This document shows positions 61,124 through 64,000 of a stretch of DNA of 64,000 nt, in pieces. The translations under genes were made by a program, and so were the position numbers. Location of the stretch: the NCBI RefSeq assembly GCF_009870125.1, contig NC_046680.1, positions 5,766,001 to 5,830,000 of the forward strand. The letters run 5' to 3'. The first letter of the stretch is position 1. Every line of letters begins with the position of its first letter. The notes beneath the pieces are model-generated. The model worked only from the letters and a program-made list of their open reading frames with translations, made no database searches and was not told the origin of the DNA. Source of the stretch: Drosophila pseudoobscura (Eukaryota; Arthropoda; Insecta; Diptera; Drosophilidae).

Positions 61124-64000
61124 GATCTAGCAGGGCTTTACAGGCTCTCTCTTTTAAGAGTATTCATTGGCTATGAATTATAGTAGTTTTAATCTTAAAA
61201 TTTAGTGCAAATACAAGGCTCCGATATACTCGCAGAGTACGTGTTTAATTGAAATATAAAATAAGGCAATTAAAATTAAAATAATTCCCACGCCTTGTGG
61301 TCTGTGGCAGGCCCAACTCCCCACCTCCTCTGCTCCCTTCCGACGATGGCAGACAGTTGATAGTCGCTGCATTTATTGAAAATTACTGAAAATGAGCAGC
61401 GGGGGCTATGCCACCGTGCGGCTGCATCTGTTGATAATTTGTAAATTATTGCACTGCTGATAAAACGGCTGGTCTGCATATGTAAATACATTTTCAATAT
61501 GCCCTTAATTAAGTCCGATAATCAGATTTTAATTGCCTCAAATGTTTGGAAATTTAAGAAAACAAAGTCGATCCATGGCCACGAAAGTTTTTCATAAGGG
61601 CATTGAGAGACAGGAGACTCTCTTAGGTACCAAGAGATCGATTAAAATAAATAACTTTGCACTGAATTCAGTTCCTGCGTGCGATTCTTAACACTTTTTT
61701 CCTTAGTTCCTAGCATATATTATTTTCATTTAGCAGGGGGCGTTCCGATTTGCTTCTAGTCAAACAGATCTCCTGAAAGGATCTCCTCCAATGTGTCCAT
61801 GGGGAACTACTCCTTTGCTCGGTGTGTTTGGAACTGAATGAAAGAATTTTCTTTATTAAATCTGTTCTTTTTGTGCTTCCTTCAACCTACATCACAGCCA
61901 AACTCTGGCCGCAGCAACTACTCAAATATCGTTGGATATTTTGCCTAATTGACTACAAGTATGGCAAACCTTGCCCAATTTACACCCCGAAGGCCACGCC
62001 ACAACACGGACACGATCCCGAAAATGTTCAATGGAAAATCGCAAATTCAATATTTGAGCACCTGCAACACATGCCGGCACAGACCAGAACATAGCAGGGA
62101 ACAAAGTGTGGCAGGAGAGCGACCGGACCCGGGGGTTTCGGTGAGTCTGTTGAGTTGAAGTTGCAAGTTGTAAGTCGCCTTCTTACCTGGCCATCCCAGG
62201 CCCCTGGTCCCGGGTCCCGGGTCCCGTCCGTCTTTTGCCAGTTAGTGATGCCTTCGGAAAAGTTTTCCAGGACACCGTTGCCACAGCCCCTTGCGGCTGT
62301 CGTCGCTGCATTTCGGGTCGCGCAATTATTTAATGAAGTTATACAATTTTTGGCCCATGTGCTGATCAGGGACACGTGAAGGAGGAGTGAGTGCGATGTG
62401 TTGCGGTGAAAATTTCATTGCTGGGATAAATTTTGTTGTAATTTGATTTTTGGTTTGTTGGCTTTTGTTTGAGTTCTCTCCGCGCCGCTCCTCCGCTCTT
62501 CACAGCAACTTTGTGCAACGGAATTCAATTAAGAAATGTCAAAATTTTATTGAACACAATGCAGATTCCGGGCTCTGCTTCAGGGTCAGGCCGGGCCGGG
62601 AATATCCTCGACATTAATTTAGGCACGCCAATAACCTCTGCGCACTTTTGCTGCATCAATTTTCATTAAAACGCGCTCGCAGATAAAGTCCGGTTTTTTT
62701 TCCTACGGTTCTCGCGAAAAGTTAGAAAACCGTAAGCGGAAATGAATCCCATGTGCATAAATACGTATAAATCCAAAAATAAATTGAATTAAAAAAGGCT
62801 AGAGAACCAAAAAACAAAAAAAGGATACAACAAAACCTGAAAGCAAAAAAAATGGACAAGTCCAGCCAGAAATTGGAGTGAGCATAATAAATTCGGGCAT
62901 CAGACTTTGTTTGGCTTAGTCAATGGTCCAAATGGCAGAAAAAAGTGAAGAGCAGTGCTGGTGCCGCTACAGTTGCAGAGCCACTGGTTGGGGGCAAAGA
63001 AGCCAGCCAGGAGCAGCAGCAGCAGAAGGATGGAGTCAACAAACTGAAGCAAAATCGCGAATTTATTGTGAAAAGCCAGCCCCCAAAATGGCGAGAGAAC
63101 CATTCTGTAGGTTACTTTTGTGCGAAAATCATTTGAAATTTTAAATTTCCTTGTACATTTTCCAAGTTCTGTAAGGCACACATTCATTTTGCCTCCTGAT
63201 CTGCCCAGAAATCAGCCAGCATTTGCGCCGCAACCAAAAAACAAAGTCATTTATCTTATTTTGTCAAAAAATTGTCAACGCCAAGGAAAGGGGAAAGAGA
63301 AAGCCCCAAAGTGGGAGTTAAAAATAGAGTAAGAGGTGGATACAGAGATGGAGATAGAAAAAAAAGACATGGTCTGGCTAAGCAGTCGCTGTCTGGCTTC
63401 CTGCTGCCACCATGCCCCATCGCTGCTGGTACGCGAGTCCCTGCGCTTTGTTGACAGCAATTGTCACAATTACAAGTTGATATGTCCTGGCCAGCTGTCC
63501 TTGTCCCTCTCCCTGTCCCTGTCCCTGTCCATCCTCCGGCCACGTCCTGGCTCTCCGGCTAAGTCAACTGATTTAAGTGATATTTATGCCAGACGCCGCG
63601 GCCAGCGTTCAATGGAGCAAGTGATAAGCGTCAGCAGACCAGAGCCAGAACCAACGCCAGAGCCCCACTTGACGGACAGCTGTGAGAGCGCGACATGCGA
63701 TGGTTTGGGGATCTGCAGGAGTCGAGTCGCTCCCTGATTAATGGCTGATGCCGGCCAGGGGATAAGGCTTGTGTCCAGGATGTAGGAGTGTCCGCTCGCT
63801 GGAGAACAGCATAAATTTTGTAATGTTAACACGACGTAAGACACCAGTTGAAAGTGTCTCTCTAGTGTCTCCCTTCGGGCAAATGTTTTTCCACTAATTT
63901 TACCATGTACCCTGATTAAAGGGCGTTATACAAGGGTATATAAGACTTGATCGAAAGATGTTTGTGGAACATATTACAGGCGAAAGTGCTGAATGCTTTT
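61124..64000. other. Downstream noncoding region to window end
   Basis: No gene supported. Contains AT-rich DNA (61160-61280), GGGTCCC-type repeats near 62210-62225, A-rich runs near 62790-62860 and a CCCTGT repeat near 63505-63530. Isolated frames (61822-62094, 62900-63187, 63336-63737) have no domain and no splice partners. The last 100 bp contain a TATACAAGGGTATATAAG segment that could be a promoter or repeat end. Confidence 0.5.

Noticed and set aside
63336-63737. A 133-residue frame near the right end
   Set aside because: It contains a translated CCCTGT repeat (Leu/Ser run) and lacks domain, splice or promoter support.

Overview
The window reads as euchromatic DNA of a Drosophila-type fly. 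It has short introns (about 55-120 bp) with canonical GT-AG ends, TATA-initiator promoters, and orthologues of D. melanogaster LRP1, deadpan (dpn) and peanut (pnut), which from memory sit together near 44B-D on chromosome arm 2R (Muller element C). A nearly complete SGM/DINE-1-like repeat at 56.8-57.9 kb has the features described for the obscura group, so an obscura-group species is my best guess. That is inference and no species is proven.

Layout. 1-14.9 kb: 3' part of LRP1 (15 exons, + strand, 5' end outside the window), giving 4303 residues with LDL-receptor class A clusters of 7, 10 and 11 repeats, a furin-type site, a membrane anchor and an NPVY tail. 17.4-18.0 kb: a small secreted helical protein of unknown function (- strand). 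18.3-21.7 kb: dpn (- strand, 3 exons, bHLH-Orange-WRPW). 21.7-26.4 kb: dpn/pnut intergenic DNA with proneural-type E-boxes and, at its right end, a TATA-less housekeeping promoter for pnut. 26.8-29.1 kb: pnut, a septin (+ strand, intronless coding region). 29.1-41.0 kb: about 12 kb with no gene I can support, only simple repeats and repeat remnants. 41.0-42.8 kb: CUB-serine protease A (+). 44.6-47.6 kb: three small basic proteins with mitochondrial-presequence-like N-termini, two of which share a C-terminal WAEFR motif. 48.6-51.5 kb: two more CUB-serine proteases in tandem (- strand, identical intron phases). 51.5-56.8 kb: noncoding, with GATA sites next to the proteases. 56.8-57.9 kb: the SGM/DINE-1-like element. 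58.4-61.1 kb: a nine-exon NRF-6-type membrane acyltransferase. 61.1-64.0 kb: no supported gene.

The genes do not form one pathway. The clearest local families are the three proteases, all with trypsin-like Asp189 but Tyr instead of Gly at the oxyanion-hole position 193, and the pair of WAEFR proteins. I found no sign of a wholly new system. The most novel items are the WAEFR family, the Tyr193 proteases and the small secreted protein. Exon limits were read by eye from splice consensus and frame continuity; UTR ends and promoters are inferred.
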